A stretch of 64,000 nt of DNA, taken from Dipylidium caninum (Eukaryota; Platyhelminthes; Cestoda; Cyclophyllidea; Dipylidiidae). The notes beneath the pieces were generated by a model that saw only the letters and a list, made by a program, of their open reading frames with translations, had not been told where the DNA came from and searched no databases. Position 1 is the first letter of the stretch. Every line of letters starts with the position of its first letter. Made by a program: the position numbers and the translations under genes. The stretch is from positions 62,001-126,000 of the forward strand of contig QEYB01000652.1 in the NCBI GenBank assembly GCA_017562135.1, in the 5' to 3' direction. Below are positions 60,601 through 64,000 of the stretch, piece by piece.

Positions 60601-63600
60601 GGGCAGAAGGCCCTAGAAGGTTGTCTGATACACCATCAAGTGTAACGATGACTCCCTTCGCCCCCCACCCCACATCGACGCCTCGCCGTCTCCTCATCCT
60701 CCTCCTCCACCGCCCCCTCCGGTGAGTGAGTTTACATTCGACGCGACAAGGGAATTGCGTCCCCAGTGGAAGGGAAAATTGATGAGGCGGATAATATTTA
60801 ATGCGGTTTCAAACAAAAAAGTAGCATTCATTCACTCTCACAAACAAACACATGTTAGTTTACAACAAGTGGTAGTTCCATTGCAAAAAGGGCGAAGTGT
60901 TCCGCTTCTGCTCAAGGTGGTTTTACGGAATTTTGGCAAAAAAAGTAAACTAAACCAAACTACGAAATGAACAATTCGAAACGGTCAAATGATTAAGGAT
61001 GGAAAGTGTGGAATCGGTGGTGGAGCATAACCGAAGGCTCAATAATATTATTTTCAGTAGTTAGGGCTAAAAGGGGATGCAGGAGGGGTAAAAGCTTTTG
61101 AAAAAATGTTTTATCATGCCTGTTTCGTGGGGCGATTTTAAGGGGGTGGGTGACAAGTCTTTGGACAATGCCTTCTGTGGAGGTTGCGGGGACAGAGAAA
61201 ACCCGATGCCACGGCGAAATTGCATCAGCACAGACAACAAAGCAGAGACCACTTTTGGAATCAAAAAACAGAGTATTTTTTTGGCCAAAAGAATGAGTTG
61301 GCAGCATTAAGGTGGGAGAATATGAGGCGACGGCTAGCGGTGGAGGGGGAGGAGTGACTCAGATGCGTCCGCACTGTCCACTTCCACTGCCTCCCACAAA
61401 CTCAGGTGACGTGTTGGAAGAGTAAAATTACCGAATACGAGCGCCTAACACATTGCGTACTAACCAGGGCTTTTGTGTTGGGGGCAATAAAAACGTGACA
61501 GCGTCATGTATCAGTGGAAACTGGGAATAACTCGGGTGGAGAAGCTCCAAAGCGCCCGGCTATTGGCACCCTAGACGAGGCTGGTAAGTGCACCTCGGCG
61601 CGGAGTGGGAGAAATTCGGAAGATGAATGTCCATTTCCCCTCCGCGGTCTACTTTTCAGTCAGGGTGGATCAAGTAGACAACACGAGAGGGGCGGCCTGT
61701 TCTTCCTCTCTACTATCTTTGCGGAGGGAAGGATGGAGGGCGGAGTGGGAGGGTGGGAGAACGGGCTGAGAGGAAACACCTGAGCCACGACTTAGTGGGA
61801 CGATAGACGAATTCGCAAGTAGGCCATCGCAAACAACATAAAAGAGAAATATGAAGCAGTAAAGTTGTAACGCCCTAGCTCCAATAAACGCTAAAAAGAA
61901 GGGGCATTCATGGGCGGAACAAGTCAATTATCATGTGTCCAACCAACTTTACTTCTTTTTTAAGCGACCTTTAAACTGATGGGGCAGTGGAGATGGTGGA
62001 AGGTTGGGGACAGTAGATTGGCACATACTCGGAGCCGAGAGAGGCGTTGAGGTAGATCGCCCACCACGGCTCATATGCACTTTTTTTTCTTTCCTCCCAA
62101 CAACGCCATTTATTGTTTCACCTTGCCTTTGCTACCTAGTCGTAACACCTTGAGCTGAGACACTGCAGTCAACGTTCGGGAAGGGACTGAAGAGGACCAT
62201 ACTACGCAAAAGTAATTCGTGTCACATATATGTGACGCATGATTGAGGCAAGTCCCTCTATCTGTATTTGATGAGAAGGAGGGATCTCGCATTGGGAGAG
62301 AAAAAAATTCACAGGACAGGCAGAGGGCGTAACGTCAAACACTTTCACGGGGAGATATGCTCTGCATATGACGTGGTATCTCATTCACTGACTCCTCCTA
62401 TCTCCGCCTTCTGACGATAACAGTCTGTTTGCAGTGCAGGGCTGTGAGTTGCGGAGGGACTAGCTGACAGAGCGCATTCTCAAAAGGGAAGAAGAAAAAA
62501 GGAACAATGGGGACTGGCAATGAATATTAGGCACTAAATCTGACGCCACCCCCCACTGCCCCACCTTATCTGCGCTCCTCTTGTCCCTCCACCCCACCCG
62601 GTCATCCCACATCTCCGCAATCTCCTTTCATTTGACCTTATCTTTGTTTCCGTCTGATCAAGCCTTCTAAGCTCCTTTCTCATGCAGTACGAGTGAGTCT
62701 GTTGTCCAAGGGGAGGATGATAAAATCCTGTTCTCTCCCTAACCCCATCAAATTACTCACTATGGCTCTCTGCCCACCTTCCAGTGTAATGCAGTGCGCT
62801 CTGCGCGTGTATCCATGTGCACTGCGGTGGATATCCTCGGCCTAGATTAACTTGACTTCAGTGCCAAAATACCTATGCCCTACCTAATACCCTCAATGCC
62901 TCGCCACCGTTGGACTCCTTTCTTGCTCCCTCTCTCTGGCTTTCACTCCTATGCCCTCACATCTTTCTCGGGGGGCCATTTTAAGCAAAGGTCGTCACAA
63001 AATTTTAACAACCTCCATCGAGAATCACTTGTGCGTGATTTAAAAGGGGTGCTTTAAAATCCCTTAGAATAAGGCCATTAACATCGCATAAGTGGATATT
63101 TATACCACCGCATTGCTTTAAAAGAGACAGATAAAAGGGTAGAATCCCATTTTGAATATGGACATGGCACCAGTAGAGACATTCATCACCACAAATAAGA
63201 AGTTAATAACCCCTGCCGCCTCTTATGGGGAAACTCCATAATGATTTGAAAATACTCTGCAATTTTTTATGGCTTCAAGACCTAAAGTGCGTCTACATTG
63301 AGGGCGAAAGGGAGGAAAAGCCTCCGACGGTAACAGGGTACTTCTGAGGTGTTGTCTCCATCTAATCGTATGAGGTGAAAACGAGGTAGAATGCGTGGTA
63401 GTGTTTAGACCAATAATAACTCTAGCTAAATAAGAGTACATCAAAAAGCTCAAATTAAAAGTGGTTCTCGGTAGATTAAATAAGGAAATGGAATAAGCTA
63501 AACAGAAACTAAGAAGTTCAGGGGAAGAAAAATCATAAAATCTCCTACTGAATTTTTGCAAGTAGAGTTTAAAAACTGATACTCAATACGTGGCGGTAAC

Positions 63601-64000
63601 GGTAGAGTGCGGAAACGGGGATAACCGTAGTTTGGGTCAGTTCAACAGAAGCCTGAAATCATAGGATGGGTAGGGAGAAAGAGAAAAAAATCCCGGATTT
63701 AGTATTTCCTCGTCTACCAAGTCACGAGGTAGCTGCAGATAGCGCCATAAGGGTGTAATGACAAAGCGAATGCGAGCCAAACCATTTAGCCGAAATCTCG
63801 AAATACCACTAATTGCTTACTCAGCGGTCTATTACCAAAGAAACTTCCGCGGTAATGATGGTCAGTAATTTTACAAGCCAGCAAAAACTATAGAAAAGTC
63901 GACTGGAGTCATACTTAAGCATATCAACAGTGGATAACAAATAAGCGGTGAGTAAGGAGAAGGATAGACAACAGTAATGGGAATGGTGAAACCTAAAGGT
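57681..64000. other. Right end: no recognised gene; expected to hold SLC25A46 5' exons
   Basis: The N-terminal exons of the SLC25A46-like gene, encoding the first carrier repeats, should lie here on the minus strand if the gene is intact. I searched the minus frames for the expected carrier segments and did not find them, so they may be very divergent or beyond the window edge. The segment is mixed in composition, with G-rich tracts near 57.7, 58.0 and 60.6 kb and AT-rich DNA around 58.7-59.2 kb. No RNA gene was recognised. Confidence 0.4.
59505..59600 (-). CDS. Weak candidate first coding exon of an unrecognised gene
   Basis: An ATG at 59600 opens 32 codons (MVRKLKFYVVSRSGYDDRPA and 12 more) ending exactly at a consensus-like donor, AAG followed by GTAAAG. 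Further along the minus strand, an open block after an AG at about 59392 (MKRAFNMSGKQKREFLPHLI and onward) could be a later exon. I recognise no family in either piece. The composition of the first is protein-like and basic, but a chance ORF is quite possible. Confidence 0.2.

Noticed and set aside
60275..60725. Plus frames in the GC-rich block at 60.3-60.7 kb
   Set aside because: Low-complexity Arg, Gly and Pro content, no domain and no splice support.
1..64000. tRNA, rRNA, CRISPR, transposase or viral genes
   Set aside because: I scanned for clover-leaf box motifs, repeat-spacer arrays and reverse transcriptase or integrase motifs and saw none convincing; faint or decayed copies could be missed by eye.

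Overview
The window looks like nuclear DNA of an invertebrate, most likely a flatworm (inference). Coding sequence is cut into many small exons with GT-AG introns as short as 41 nt, plus one apparent 32-nt GC-AG intron. Proteins are clearly animal (a cyclin G-associated kinase with PTEN-like and J domains, an SLC25A46-type carrier, a rhodopsin-family peptide receptor). No bacterial operon, phage, CRISPR or toxin signature was seen. The exact taxon cannot be fixed by eye.

Layout, left to right. 1-2.9 kb: AT-rich, no gene seen. 2.9-8.5 kb (+): a five-exon KCTD10/KCTD13/TNFAIP1-type BTB adaptor of CUL3 ligases. 9.4-12.4 kb (+): a DEPDC1-like gene (DEP plus RhoGAP-like regions), 5' end and one internal stretch unresolved. 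13.4-14.8 kb (+): a complete four-exon adenosylhomocysteinase. 15.3-36.0 kb (-): a 21-exon GAK gene, convergent with AHCY and ending only about 470 bp from it. 39.6-40.8 kb (-): a single-exon allatostatin/galanin-type GPCR. 40.8-56.5 kb: a long stretch with no recognisable gene, GC-richer from about 45 kb on. 56.5-57.7 kb (-): the C-terminal half of an SLC25A46-like mitochondrial outer-membrane carrier. 57.7-64 kb: no recognised gene, with one weak exon candidate near 59.5 kb.

The genes are independent eukaryotic transcription units and do not form a pathway. GAK and SLC25A46 both belong to membrane dynamics, KCTD and DEPDC1 are linked to Rho-type signalling in other animals, and AHCY runs the methyl cycle. 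Exon borders were set by hand from splice signals, reading-phase continuity and remembered family alignments. For GAK 19 of the 20 junctions keep phase; the exon 11/12 junction does not and is flagged. I saw no convincing new multi-gene system. The most unusual items are the 32-nt GC-AG intron inside the GAK glycine-rich loop, the unresolved GAK PTEN-domain junction beside an inverted 54-bp repeat, and lineage-specific C-terminal tails on the KCTD and SLC25A46 proteins.
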